From: an uncultured Bacillota bacterium | GTDB taxonomy: Bacteria > Bacillota > Clostridia > Lachnospirales > CAG-274 | Assembly: GCA_958426775.1 (NCBI GenBank) | Contig: CATZZP010000012.1 | Span: 1 to 64,000 of the forward strand | Reading direction: 5' to 3' | Length of the DNA stretch: 64,000 bases | Shown: piece by piece, positions 32,436 through 41,495 of the stretch | How positions within the stretch are numbered: the first letter of the stretch is position 1 | Layout of the letters: the number at the start of each line of letters is the position of its first letter | Program-made: the position numbers and the translations under genes | Notes under the pieces: model-generated | The model's database searches: none | What the model saw: only the letters and a program-made list of their open reading frames with translations | Told to the model about the DNA's origin: nothing

Positions 32436-34184
32436 ATGAAGCCCGATTTTAATAATAAAAAATTACTGCCTCTTTTATATATTGCAGGCAGTTTTTTTGC
32501 GGCAAGGTGTATGCTTTTTAATATGCTTTGTCCCGTAGGCTGTGCCTATTTGTCTTTAAGTATTTCAAGGCACAGCTTCTGGTTTGCCTTGTTTGGCTCT
32601 GTGCTTGGTGTGGTTTCTCAAGGCGACAATGTTAATATGTGGAGCTATATTTTTGCCTTTACAGGCATGGGTATAATAAACGGAGCTATTAAGGGTACAA
32701 GGCTGTCCCTTACGGAAAGAGGCAAGGCGTTTACAGCAGCCTTTACTATGACCATGGGTGGCTTGACGGGAGCGGTTATTGAAGGAGAGCTCTTTTGTTT
32801 TGCGGTTGCTCTTATGCAGGGACTTTTGTCAGGACTTCTGAGCTTTGTGTTTTTTGAGGGGATTTATGCCCTTAAAAGAGGCGGCGGTAATGAGCTTTAC
32901 GGCTTTACCCTTTTAATAGGCTGCCTTTGCGGCGGTATGGGCGATATTGCGGTTTTTGGCATTCCTCTGAGCCTTGTTTTATTGGCTCTTTTGTTGCCTG
33001 TGGTTATGGGCAAAAGTATAATTACAAGCAGTGACGGTACATATTTAAGACAGCATGCAGGGGGCAGGCTTGAGAGCTTTGCACGCTCCATAGACAGCCT
33101 TGCAATCTCCTTGAATGCCGTAACGGATAGCATAGATGAAAAAGAGGATATAGCAAGGCTTAAAAAGAGCCTTAAAAAAAGCAGAAGTTTGTTAAGTCAG
33201 GAGCTTACTGCCGTATCAGCCTTAATTAAGGGATTATCCGCAGAGCTTAAGGATGAGCTTGCACCTGATGCCTACTTGGGCAAATCCCTTAAGGAAAGGC
33301 TTAAAAGAGAGGGTATTTCCTGTTGTGAGGTCCTTGCATATAAATGGAGAGATATAGGCTATCAGGTTGATGTGGTGCGTAGGTGCAGAGGCAACTGCGG
33401 TAAATGCTTGAAGCGGACAACCAAGGTTATAAGTGATACACTGGGCATTGAAATGGTAAGGGAAAACAGCTTCTGCTTTAATGAGGGGCAAAGGCGTATT
33501 TTAAGGCTCTGTCCTCAGAGGACTTTCAGAATTTCAGCCTACGGGGCAGTTAAAAAGCGTGACGGAAGCAGTGTTTCCGGGGATAGTCATACCTTTATGG
33601 AGCTTAAATACGGTAAATATATGCTTGCCTTATCTGACGGTATGGGTTCAGGCGGTAAGGCAAGGGAGGAAAGTGCCGCCTCCGTAGAGCTTTTTGAGGA
33701 CTTTATGGAGGCGGGCTTTGAACGTGATATGGCATTGGACCAGATAAACTCTCTTTTGCTTATGAGGGCGGGAGATGAGGATATTTTTGCAACCCTTGAT
33801 ATTTGTAATGTAGATTTATACAGCGGAAAAGCGGAGTTTGTAAAGATAGGAGGTATGCCCTCATTTATAGCGGGCAAAAACGGAGTAAAGCTGATAGGCG
33901 GCGGCGGCTTGCCTATAGGTATTATGGACAGTGCCGAAAAGGAAAGCGTTGAAATACAGCTTGAAAGCGGAGATACTATAGTAATGATTACCGACGGTGT
34001 GGCAGAGGCGGCACCCTGTGTTATAGGCAAAGAAAACTGGCTTGCAAGGATAATAGATGAAAACTCATCACTTTCCCCCGAAAAGCTGTGTCAGGTTATT
34101 TTAGATACTGCCATAGAAGCGGATAATGGAAAAATAAAGGACGATATGACGGTTATGGTAGCTAAGGTATGGAAAATTGTTTAA
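32436..34184 (+). CDS. spoIIE: Stage II sporulation protein E (PP2C-type phosphatase)
   Basis: A 582-residue membrane phosphatase that, in Bacillus, dephosphorylates SpoIIAA to release sigma F in the forespore. The N-terminal part has about eight hydrophobic helices (residues about 10-195). A coiled middle region (about 205-290) and a Cys-rich patch (CRGNCGKCLKR near 330) follow. The C-terminal PP2C domain has the SpoIIE signature ALSDGMGSGGKAREES near 400, GDEDIFATLDICNVDL near 450, and metal Asp residues in MITDGVAEAAP and KDDMTVMVAKVW. It is shorter than the Bacillus protein (about 827 residues), mainly in the membrane and central parts. SD aaggagg. Confidence 0.93.
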   Translation: MKPDFNNKKLLPLLYIAGSFFAARCMLFNMLCPVGCAYLSLSISRHSFWFALFGSVLGVVSQGDNVNMWSYIFAFTGMGIINGAIKGTRLSLTERGKAFTAAFTMTMGGLTGAVIEGELFCFAVALMQGLLSGLLSFVFFEGIYALKRGGGNELYGFTLLIGCLCGGMGDIAVFGIPLSLVLLALLLPVVMGKSIITSSDGTYLRQHAGGRLESFARSIDSLAISLNAVTDSIDEKEDIARLKKSLKKSRSLLSQELTAVSALIKGLSAELKDELAPDAYLGKSLKERLKREGISCCEVLAYKWRDIGYQVDVVRRCRGNCGKCLKRTTKVISDTLGIEMVRENSFCFNEGQRRILRLCPQRTFRISAYGAVKKRDGSSVSGDSHTFMELKYGKYMLALSDGMGSGGKAREESAASVELFEDFMEAGFERDMALDQINSLLLMRAGDEDIFATLDICNVDLYSGKAEFVKIGGMPSFIAGKNGVKLIGGGGLPIGIMDSAEKESVEIQLESGDTIVMITDGVAEAAPCVIGKENWLARIIDENSSLSPEKLCQVILDTAIEADNGKIKDDMTVMVAKVWKIV

Positions 34185-34275
34185 ATTTTTATTAATTTTA
34201 TAAAACCCTTTGTGTTTTTTTATACAGTGTGTTACAATAAAGAGTAATTTTTAAAGATAGGAGGTTGTACACACT

Positions 34276-35088
34276 GTGTCATTTAAAAATCAGTTTTTAA
34301 CGGCTTTATATCGGTTTGGCTCTTACCCTGAGCTTTTTAATGTAAAGGGTGTAAAAACCTTTGTTTATACTGCCCTTACGGTAATAATCACCGTTGCTGT
34401 AATGTTTGCTGCTGTAATACCGGGTTATCGAAGCCTTGGCGGAATTGAGGGCTTTGTAGAAAAATACATACCTGAGTTCCGTATTTCAGAGGGTGAGCTT
34501 ATTATGGATAAGGTTGACTTCAGAGATGAAAAAAACGGTGTCAGAATTTATATAAATACCGATACTACAGAGCTTGATATGTCTAAGATTGAGTCGGGAG
34601 ATGTAACTGCACTTATTGCAAGCAAGGATAAAATGTATGTTTATAATGCCATACAGGGACAGGAGGGCACTCTCAGCTTTAAGGACTTATCACAGGCTTT
34701 AAACGACAGCTTTGAAAGCAAATCGGGTATTTTAAATTATCTGGGACAAAAAAGTGTGCGTTTACAGCTTGCGGCAGTATTTATATTAATTCTTTTTATC
34801 TATAGGTCTGTTGCTACCGTATATGAGGTTTTTATGCTTACCCTTTTAGGCAATTTAATTAACACCCTTATGGTAAGGATACCCATTAGCTTTAGTCAGA
34901 TGTTTAAGCTTGCGGCATATGCAAGAACACTACCCTGGATATTAAGTCTTCTGGTGAATTTTGTTGCAGGCATAAGCTTTAGCAGTATAATATTCTTTGC
35001 AGTAGGCAGCTTCTATATCTATAAGGCATTGAAAAATACAAAGGCACAGACAGGCGTTGTAATTGCAGACATAAGCCGGATACAATAA
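34276..35088 (+). CDS. DUF1189 family membrane protein
   Basis: A 270-residue membrane protein with one helix near residues 28-50, an extracytoplasmic beta domain (about 55-155) and four more helices to about 255. The KNQFLTALYRFGSYPELFNV start and the overall plan match DUF1189 proteins, whose function is unknown. The start is GTG, 10 bases after SD aggaggt. It lies 91 bases after spoIIE; a sporulation link is possible but only by position. Confidence 0.75.
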   Translation: MSFKNQFLTALYRFGSYPELFNVKGVKTFVYTALTVIITVAVMFAAVIPGYRSLGGIEGFVEKYIPEFRISEGELIMDKVDFRDEKNGVRIYINTDTTELDMSKIESGDVTALIASKDKMYVYNAIQGQEGTLSFKDLSQALNDSFESKSGILNYLGQKSVRLQLAAVFILILFIYRSVATVYEVFMLTLLGNLINTLMVRIPISFSQMFKLAAYARTLPWILSLLVNFVAGISFSSIIFFAVGSFYIYKALKNTKAQTGVVIADISRIQ

Positions 35089-35123
35089 AAAAGAGGTCGA
35101 AGAAATAAAAAAGAGGTCGAAGA
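35084..35123 (+). repeat. Perfect 20-bp tandem duplication at the DUF1189 stop
   Basis: The unit aataaaaaagaggtcgaaga occurs twice back to back (35084-35103, 35104-35123). The first copy contains the stop codon, and the array runs into the terminator. Confidence 0.95.
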
Positions 35124-35147
35124 GAGGTGAAAAGCCTCTCTTTTTTT
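35116..35147 (+). terminator. Terminator of DUF1189 gene
   Basis: Stem aagagagg / cctctctt around a 7-base loop, then seven T. Confidence 0.85.
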
Positions 35148-35278
35148 ATGTGGAAATGATACAAGTAAAACGGGGCTTTGTTTTAAAGTTGTACGTACAT
35201 CTTCGTAAAAATTGCACAGTTTTTTGCTTTGAGATTAGTACATAATAACGGAATTGCATAAATACAACTAAAAAACTA

Positions 35279-35307
35279 TTGACACTTGTACCAAAAGGAC
35301 TTAAGCT
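35279..35307 (+). promoter_or_regulatory. Promoter of the PL9 pectate lyase gene
   Basis: TTGACA, 17 bases, TAAGCT. It implies a 5' leader of about 130 bases. Confidence 0.55.
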
Positions 35308-35444
35308 GTAAAAAGAGGGTTAAGGTTTATCTGTAAACAGGAATTAAAAATTAAAAAAGTCAATATCCGTTTTTAATTTCTGCGGGCAAGGGGGAAAGTC
35401 CCGTAAGATAAGCTTGCACTTTATTTTTTAAGGAGGTAAAAAAT
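35308..35444 (+). other. Long untranslated leader of the pectate lyase gene
   Basis: Between the promoter and the ATG lie an A/T-rich imperfect stem (gaattaaaaa with tttttaatttc) and a second structure (gcaag at 35389 facing cttgc at 35413, with gggg/tccc inside). It fits no riboswitch class I know. It may stabilise the mRNA or regulate it. The stretch 35148-35278 upstream holds nothing I can name. Confidence 0.35.
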
Positions 35445-38120
35445 ATGAAAAAAAGAGTTTTAAGAAAACTCGCTTGCCTGACTTTATCTGTATCAATGAT
35501 AATGTCATGCACATCGTTACCTGTAGTAGACTGCGGCTTTTTTGTGCCACAGGTGGTTCAAGCGGCGGAAAGTGCCTACAGCCACAGCTTTGCAGACGGT
35601 CTTTCAAGCTCGTTTTATTCTATTGCAGGCAATCTTTCAACAGGTAAGGGCAGTGTAAACTACAATGGGGAAACAATTAAGCAGTGCTTAAAAATGGAAA
35701 GCCAAACAAGCATTTCATTTAACGCACCTTCTGAGGGTACTCTTACACTTGTGTTCGGCGGTTCCAAAAATCCTGCAGGCTTAGGTGTTAAGGTTGACGG
35801 CAAAGAGTATACCGTAGGTGATAACGGAATTGTTAACGTATCACTTGGTTCAGGCTCACACAAAATTACAAAGGGTGATACAATCAACCTTTTCTATATG
35901 AGCTATTCATGTAACGGCGGTACTGTAGAAGAAACTACAGAAACTACAACAGCCGTAACAGAGGAGCCTACCGAAACTACAACCAAGGCTCAGTCAAGCT
36001 CAGACGCAGTAAGTGCAGGTACATATTCGGCAGATGATATTCTCAGCTCTTCAAAGTTTATCGTATCAGGCAGTACAGCAACCGACCAGATTAAAATTTC
36101 AGACGGCTATGTACAGTTTAAGGTTAATGATAATGCTTCGGTTACAATAAATTACAAGTGCGGTTCAAGCAACTCAAGCAAGAGTGCGGCTGTATGCTTT
36201 GACGGCAAGACCTCAGACTATCTTGCAGGCCAGGCAGGTGCTAAGAACTTTACGGTAAGCGGTCTTGATGCAGGCACCTATAAGATTACCGCTAAGCAGT
36301 CAGGCGGTACAACTGCACAGATTATCTCTGTTACAATCAGCTACGGTGCCGCAGAGGAAACAACAGAGGCAACCACAAAGGCTACAACAACTACAACAGA
36401 GGCAACTACCGAAACTACAACCAAGGCTCAGTCAAGCTCAGACGCAGTAAGTGCAGGTACATATTCGGCAGATGATATTCTCAGCTCTTCAAAGTTTATC
36501 GTATCAGGCAGTACAGCAACCGACCAGATTAAAATTTCAGACGGCTATGTACAGTTTAAGGTTAATGATAATGCTTCGGTTACAATAAATTACAAGTGCG
36601 GTTCAAGCAACTCAAGCAAGAGTGCGGCTGTATGCTTTGACGGCAAGACCTCAGACTATCTTGCAGGCCAGGCAGGTGCTAAGAACTTTACGGTAAGCGG
36701 TCTTGATGCAGGCACCTATAAGATTACCGCTAAGCAGTCAGGCGGTACAACTGCACAGATTATCTCTGTTACAATCAGCTACGGTACCGCAGAGGAAACA
36801 ACAGAGGCAACCACAAAGGATGCAACAACTACAACAAAGAAGGAAACTACAACAGAAACAACCACAAAAAATCCGGGTTCAAGCTCAGGCATCAGCTTTT
36901 CAAAGGCTCCTTCAAATACTATAACAACCATTACATCCAATAATTCCTCTGCTCTTGTTAATGCTGTTAAAACATTAAACAGCAGCGGCGGTACAATTTA
37001 TATTGATACTCCTGTAATTGAGGTTAGTTCAGCTATTAAAATTTCAACCTCAAAGGCAGGTGCAATTGTTGGTGTAAGACAGTCAGACGGTACATATCCA
37101 CGTCTTGACTTTACAAAAAATCGTTCCTCAGGCTCAAGAGGTATCACAGTAAGCGGAAGCAATCAGCTTATTCAGGGTCTTATTGTTGAAAATGCAGGCG
37201 ACAACGGTATCTGGGTATCAGGTTCGGACAACAATATTGAGCATGTAATTGCACGTTATAACGGTGACAGCGGTATTCAGCTTTCTAACGCTGCAGACGG
37301 AAACAAGCTTGTAGGTTGCTACTCATACAGAAACTGCGATATTGCTACCTACGGTGCTAATGCAGACGGTTTTGCTCCAAAGCTTGGTGCATCTAACACA
37401 GTATTTGAGTACTGCTACGCATGGGATAACTCCGATGACGGTTGGGACTCATATGACAAGTCGGGAGATAAGTCGGCAACAGTAACCTACAGACATTCAG
37501 CTTGTTGGAATAACGGTAATACAAAGACCTTTACGGGCGAGTATGACTTTGAAAACGGCGACGCTCTTGATACAAAGCTCTGGACAGTTAAGGATATTAT
37601 GAGTGCTGATTCAAGCTTTGCTTCTAACTATAAGAACGGTAAGTTTGACACTTCAAAGGGCAAAATTAACGGTAAGTCTGTTTCATCATGGGTTTCAAGT
37701 GCTGAGGGTGAAATGAACGGTAACGGCTTTAAGTTTGGTTCAAAAACAACAGAGCAGTCAGAGAGCGTTATCAGAACGGCAGAAAACTGCATCGCCTTTG
37801 ACCACAAGTCAAAGGGCTTTGATAACAACAACTCAAAGGGTTGTTCAGGCTACTTCTACAACTGTATGTCCTTTGACAATCAGAGAAACTACAGCTTACC
37901 ATATGTGCTTAAGCAGTGGGAAAATATTTACGGTTGGGATTACACCCAGTCAAACACAGCTAACAGCACACCAAAGGAGCCTACTATACCAAGTAATGCT
38001 GCACAGGTAGAAAATGAAGTACGTAATATTAAGGATCAGATTATCGCTTATGTATATGATGATAAGATGCCTGATGATTATGGTGTAGACTTTGATGATG
38101 TATTTTCAATGGTTAAATAA
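35445..38120 (+). CDS. Secreted pectate lyase, PL9-like, with three beta-sandwich modules
   Basis: An 891-residue exported enzyme that should cleave de-esterified pectin by beta-elimination. Signal peptide to about residue 42 (QVVQAAES). A first beta-sandwich module (about 45-155), a Thr/Glu linker, two almost identical 146-residue modules (about 175-313 and 321-459), another linker, then a right-handed beta-helix (about 480-890). The helix carries the PL9 pattern ADGFAPKLGASN (640-651, with the catalytic-type lysine) and WDNSDDGWDSYDKSG (calcium-binding Asp cluster). The sandwich modules resemble pectin-enzyme binding domains. SD aaggaggt. Together with the pectinesterase at the left edge it points to pectin use. 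Confidence 0.88.
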   Translation: MKKRVLRKLACLTLSVSMIMSCTSLPVVDCGFFVPQVVQAAESAYSHSFADGLSSSFYSIAGNLSTGKGSVNYNGETIKQCLKMESQTSISFNAPSEGTLTLVFGGSKNPAGLGVKVDGKEYTVGDNGIVNVSLGSGSHKITKGDTINLFYMSYSCNGGTVEETTETTTAVTEEPTETTTKAQSSSDAVSAGTYSADDILSSSKFIVSGSTATDQIKISDGYVQFKVNDNASVTINYKCGSSNSSKSAAVCFDGKTSDYLAGQAGAKNFTVSGLDAGTYKITAKQSGGTTAQIISVTISYGAAEETTEATTKATTTTTEATTETTTKAQSSSDAVSAGTYSADDILSSSKFIVSGSTATDQIKISDGYVQFKVNDNASVTINYKCGSSNSSKSAAVCFDGKTSDYLAGQAGAKNFTVSGLDAGTYKITAKQSGGTTAQIISVTISYGTAEETTEATTKDATTTTKKETTTETTTKNPGSSSGISFSKAPSNTITTITSNNSSALVNAVKTLNSSGGTIYIDTPVIEVSSAIKISTSKAGAIVGVRQSDGTYPRLDFTKNRSSGSRGITVSGSNQLIQGLIVENAGDNGIWVSGSDNNIEHVIARYNGDSGIQLSNAADGNKLVGCYSYRNCDIATYGANADGFAPKLGASNTVFEYCYAWDNSDDGWDSYDKSGDKSATVTYRHSACWNNGNTKTFTGEYDFENGDALDTKLWTVKDIMSADSSFASNYKNGKFDTSKGKINGKSVSSWVSSAEGEMNGNGFKFGSKTTEQSESVIRTAENCIAFDHKSKGFDNNNSKGCSGYFYNCMSFDNQRNYSLPYVLKQWENIYGWDYTQSNTANSTPKEPTIPSNAAQVENEVRNIKDQIIAYVYDDKMPDDYGVDFDDVFSMVK
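35968..36820 (+). repeat. Tandem 438-bp duplication inside the pectate lyase gene
   Basis: The segments 35968-36382 and 36406-36820 are identical apart from one base seen (G at 36348, A at 36786; Ala to Thr), with a period of 438 bases (146 codons). Near-identity at the DNA level means a recent duplication or ongoing conversion. Confidence 0.93.
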
Positions 38121-38127
38121 TTAAATT

Positions 38128-38168
38128 AAAAAGGATTAGCGGTTTTAATATCGCTAATCCTTTATTTT
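38128..38168. terminator. Bidirectional terminator between pectate lyase and ispE
   Basis: A perfect 12-bp stem aaaggattagcg / cgctaatccttt, 10-base loop, A run on the left and T run on the right, between converging genes. Confidence 0.88.
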
Positions 38169-38181
38169 TGTGAAAACATAT

Positions 38182-39054
38182 TTAAGCTCGCTCATTAAAT
38201 ATGGTAGTAAGATATATTTCCCTTACATGGAAGCTGCGTCTTATTTCCTTTAAGGCGGCAAGACCCTTTTCGTAATTTTCATAAAAGCCGAAAACAGTAG
38301 GTCCGCTGCCGCTCATCATAGCACCTATAGCATTAAGCTCCAGCATTTTTGCCTTAATATCGGCTATAATAGGATAGTTTGCAATTGTTACGCTTTCCAG
38401 CACGTTGCACATACCTTTGGAAATAGCCTTAATATCCCCTTTTTCAATATTTTCTATCATAAGCTCAATATCAGGACGCTCTGTTACCTTATTCAGGTCA
38501 AGGCTTTTAAATACCGTAGCCGTTGATACATTTATATTAGGCTTACACAAAAGCACAAAGCAGTTGGGAAAGGGTTTAAGCCTTGTAAGCTTTTCCCCTA
38601 TGCCCTCGGCAAGGACAGTACCTCTCATTATACAGTAGGGTACATCTGCCCCCAGCTCCTTGCCTATTGCAAGCATTTCTTCCCGTGGCAGGTTAAGCTC
38701 AAAAAGTCTGTTCATACCTATAATGACAGCTGCACAGTCCGAGCTGCCTCCCGCAAGACCGGCGGAAACGGGTATTGTTTTGGTAAGCTCCATGCTTACG
38801 CCCTCTGTTATACCATAACGGCTTTTAATTAAATCAGCCGCCCTGTACATAAGGTTTCTTTCATCAACAGGTAACCAAGTAAGGTTACACTTGATTTCGA
38901 TTTTATTTTCGGGTATTTTCTTTATAAATATATTATCGCAGAGGTTTACTGTCTGCATTATCATTCTAAGGTCGTGATAGCCGTCCTCACGTTTTCTGAG
39001 TACGTCAAGGGCGGTATTTATTTTTGCTCTGGCTTTAAGATTTATACTGTTCAT
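38182..39054 (-). CDS. ispE: 4-Diphosphocytidyl-2-C-methyl-D-erythritol kinase
   Basis: GHMP kinase of the MEP isoprenoid pathway. The 290-residue protein begins LKARAKINTALDVL, with GYHDLRMIMQ (substrate side), the GHMP glycine loop PVSAGLAGGSSDCAAV near residue 93 and the C-terminal GAMMSGSGPTVFGF near 250. Full length. It shows that the organism makes isoprenoids by the non-mevalonate route. Its promoter is back to back with that of the HypE-like gene. Confidence 0.96.
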   Translation of the reverse strand: MNSINLKARAKINTALDVLRKREDGYHDLRMIMQTVNLCDNIFIKKIPENKIEIKCNLTWLPVDERNLMYRAADLIKSRYGITEGVSMELTKTIPVSAGLAGGSSDCAAVIIGMNRLFELNLPREEMLAIGKELGADVPYCIMRGTVLAEGIGEKLTRLKPFPNCFVLLCKPNINVSTATVFKSLDLNKVTERPDIELMIENIEKGDIKAISKGMCNVLESVTIANYPIIADIKAKMLELNAIGAMMSGSGPTVFGFYENYEKGLAALKEIRRSFHVREIYLTTIFNERA

Positions 39055-39081
39055 AGCTTGTACCTTCCGTCTTTTTTTATT

Positions 39082-39110
39082 ATTATACTGTTTTTACCCA
39101 TACAATTCAA
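39082..39110 (-). promoter_or_regulatory. Promoter of ispE
   Basis: Minus strand TTGAAT, 17 bases, TATAAT, 27 bases before the start codon. Confidence 0.75.
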
Positions 39111-39118
39111 GTATTGCC

Positions 39119-39147
39119 TTGCAATTTTAAAAAAATGGTGATATTAT
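39119..39147 (+). promoter_or_regulatory. Promoter of the HypE-like gene
   Basis: TTGCAA, 17 bases, TATTAT, divergent from the ispE promoter. Confidence 0.7.
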
Positions 39148-39178
39148 GGTGTGTAAATAAAATCAGGGAGGTTTTAGG

Positions 39179-40177
39179 GTGAAGATTGGTAAGCTTCCGA
39201 ATGATATGCTTGAAAGGCTGATACTTGAGCCTATAAAAAAATACGCTGTTCAGCCCAAGGAATGTATTACACAGCCTTCGGTAGGTGAGGACTGTGCCGC
39301 ATTAAGCTTAGGGGATAATATATGTATGCTTTCTGCCGACCCTATAACAGGTGCAACAAAAGATATAGGTACTCTTGCGGTAAATATTAATTTGAATGAT
39401 ATTGCCTCTGCAGGCGGTGAAATTATAGGCTTAATGGTAACAACTCTTTTGCCTCCCGCAATTACGGAGGAGGAAATAGCCGCAATTGCCGAAAACCTGT
39501 ATAAAAGTGCAAGTGATGCAGGCATAGCGATTTTAGGCGGTCATACCGAAATAACCGATGCAGTTACAAGACCTGTTATTTCCTGTACTGCCGTAGGCAA
39601 GGGCAAAAGGTTTATATCCTCAGGGGGTGCAAGGGTAGGAGATAAGGTTATTATGACTAAGTATGCCGCTATTGAGGGCAGCAGTATAATCTATGCCGAT
39701 TATAAGGACTTCTGGGCAGATAAGCTGACAGAGGAGGAAAAGGCGGAGTGTAGCAGTCTTTATTCAATGCTTTCTGTTGAAAGAGAGGGTAAAATAGCCG
39801 CAGACCTTGGTGCAACCTCTATGCATGATGTAACAGAGGGCGGTATATTAGGTGCTTGTTATGAAATTGCTCAGTGTGCAGGCTTAGGTATAAGGATTGA
39901 TATTGATAAAATCCCTGTCATGCCTGTTACAAAGAAACTGTGCCGGGCTTGTAAAATCAATCCTTTAAGGCTTATATCAAGCGGTTCAATGCTTATAACC
40001 GCAGCTGACGGCAATAACCTTGTAAAGGTTCTTGAAAAAGAGGGCATAATGGCAACAATTATAGGGGAAATAACGGAAAACGGCTGTTATATAACGGAAA
40101 AAGGAGAGCAAAGAGAATTAACTCCTCCCGAGGCAGATGAGCTTTATTCCGTTGCCCGAGGAATAAACCAAAATTAA
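39179..40177 (+). CDS. AIR synthase-related (PurM/HypE-like) protein
   Basis: A 332-residue protein of the PurM superfamily, which includes HypE, ThiL and SelD. It has PSVGEDCAAL near residue 35, ADPITGATKDIGTLAVNIN near 53 with the conserved NDIASAGG, LGGHTEITDAVTRP near 119 and the C-terminal domain with HDVTEGGILGA near 214. It resembles HypE but lacks the C-terminal Cys that carries the CN ligand, and no other hyp genes are near, so hydrogenase maturation is doubtful. The start is GTG with SD gggagg, and it has its own promoter. Confidence 0.85.
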   Translation: MKIGKLPNDMLERLILEPIKKYAVQPKECITQPSVGEDCAALSLGDNICMLSADPITGATKDIGTLAVNINLNDIASAGGEIIGLMVTTLLPPAITEEEIAAIAENLYKSASDAGIAILGGHTEITDAVTRPVISCTAVGKGKRFISSGGARVGDKVIMTKYAAIEGSSIIYADYKDFWADKLTEEEKAECSSLYSMLSVEREGKIAADLGATSMHDVTEGGILGACYEIAQCAGLGIRIDIDKIPVMPVTKKLCRACKINPLRLISSGSMLITAADGNNLVKVLEKEGIMATIIGEITENGCYITEKGEQRELTPPEADELYSVARGINQN

Positions 40178-40259
40178 AGCCTTAGGTTGAAAAATATAAA
40201 TTTATTTATTATTTTTTGCGAGATTATGATATTTTTTTAACTTAGTTTTATCACAGCAC

Positions 40260-40288
40260 TTGACTATACTAAAGTGTTGTAATATAAT
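40260..40288 (+). promoter_or_regulatory. Promoter of serC-serA
   Basis: TTGACT, 17 bases, TATAAT. The 60-base leader holds a small hairpin (ggttt / aaacc). Confidence 0.75.
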
Positions 40289-40352
40289 AAAGGGTATAGG
40301 TTTTTAAGAAAGAAACCCACAGCTATGTGAATATATTAGGAGGAATACTTAA

Positions 40353-41432
40353 ATGAACAGAGTTTTTAACTTTTCGGCAGGCCCATCAATGCTTCCTTTG
40401 CCTGTGCTTGAAAAGGCACAAAAGGAGCTTATTTGCTACGGTGACACAGGTATGTCCGTTATGGAGATGAGCCATCGTTCAAAGGCTTTTGATGATATTA
40501 TTAAAAAGGCAGAGGCAGATATTCGTGACCTTATGAACATTCCTGATAACTATAAGGTAATGTTTTTACAGGGCGGCGGCAGTACACAGTTTGCTATGGT
40601 ACCCCTTAATCTTTTTAAGACAGGCAAGGCTGACTATGTAAAGACAGGTCAGTGGGCTAAGAAGGCGGCTGAAGAGGCTGCTAAGTGGGGTCAGGTTAAC
40701 ATTGTTGCAAGCTCAGAGGATAAGACCTATTCATATATTCCAAAGCTTGACAAGAGTACCTTTACACCTGATGCAGACTACTTCTACATTACATATAACA
40801 ATACAATCTACGGTACAAGATATACTGAGTTTCCCGATACGGGTAATGTGCCTCTTGTAGCTGATATTTCAAGTAATATTATGTCTGAGGTTATGGACGT
40901 AAGCAAGTTCGGTATTTTATTTGCAGGTGCTCAAAAGAATGTAGGTCCTGCAGGTGTTACCATTGTAATTGCCCGTGAGGACTTACTGGGCAATGCTAAG
41001 GCAGAATGTCCTACTATGCTTAACTATCAAATCCATGCTGATAAGGCCTCCCTTTACAATACACCACCTTGCTACTCAATCTATATTGCAGGTCTTGTAT
41101 TTGAATGGTTAAAGAGCATCGGCGGTGTTGCTCAGATGCAGAAGATAAATGAGGAGAAGGCAGGCATTCTTTATGACTTCCTTGATAACTCAAAGCTCTT
41201 CAAGGGTACAGTTGTACCTGCCGACCGTTCTCTTATGAATGTACCTTTTGTAACAGACAGTGAGGAAATTAACGCTAAGTTTATTAAAGAGGCAACTGCC
41301 GCAGGCTTTGTAAACCTTAAGGGTCACAGAACAGTAGGCGGTATGCGTGCTTCTATCTACAATGCTATGCCTATTGAGGGCGTTAAGATGCTTGTAGAGT
41401 TTATGAAGAAGTTTGAAACGGAAAACAAATAA
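40353..41432 (+). CDS. serC: Phosphoserine aminotransferase
   Basis: PLP enzyme of serine synthesis: 3-phosphohydroxypyruvate plus glutamate to phosphoserine. The 359-residue protein begins RVFNFSAGPSMLPLPVLE, with MEMSHRSKAFD near 37, QGGGSTQFAMVP near 74 and the PLP lysine in FAGAQKNVGPAGVT near 195. Full length, SD aggagg. It is followed by serA after 63 bases containing a hairpin (41443-41474), so the two pathway steps are made together. Confidence 0.97.
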   Translation: MNRVFNFSAGPSMLPLPVLEKAQKELICYGDTGMSVMEMSHRSKAFDDIIKKAEADIRDLMNIPDNYKVMFLQGGGSTQFAMVPLNLFKTGKADYVKTGQWAKKAAEEAAKWGQVNIVASSEDKTYSYIPKLDKSTFTPDADYFYITYNNTIYGTRYTEFPDTGNVPLVADISSNIMSEVMDVSKFGILFAGAQKNVGPAGVTIVIAREDLLGNAKAECPTMLNYQIHADKASLYNTPPCYSIYIAGLVFEWLKSIGGVAQMQKINEEKAGILYDFLDNSKLFKGTVVPADRSLMNVPFVTDSEEINAKFIKEATAAGFVNLKGHRTVGGMRASIYNAMPIEGVKMLVEFMKKFETENK

Positions 41433-41495
41433 TAGCTTTAATTCTATGCCGTACAGAAAATGTGCGGTATAGCTTTATAGGGAGGTTAATTTATA

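Noticed and set aside
35380..35425. Cyclic-di-GMP (GEMM) riboswitch suggested by a gggcaag stretch
   Set aside because: The other conserved GEMM segments and the tetraloop/receptor are absent.
39179..40177. Hydrogenase maturation protein HypE
   Set aside because: No C-terminal cysteine and no hyp or hydrogenase genes; called HypE-like/PurM superfamily only.
41443..41474. Hairpin between serC and serA as a terminator
   Set aside because: A 12-bp stem with G-U pairs exists, but no T run follows and the serA SD is close; more likely an mRNA-stability hairpin.
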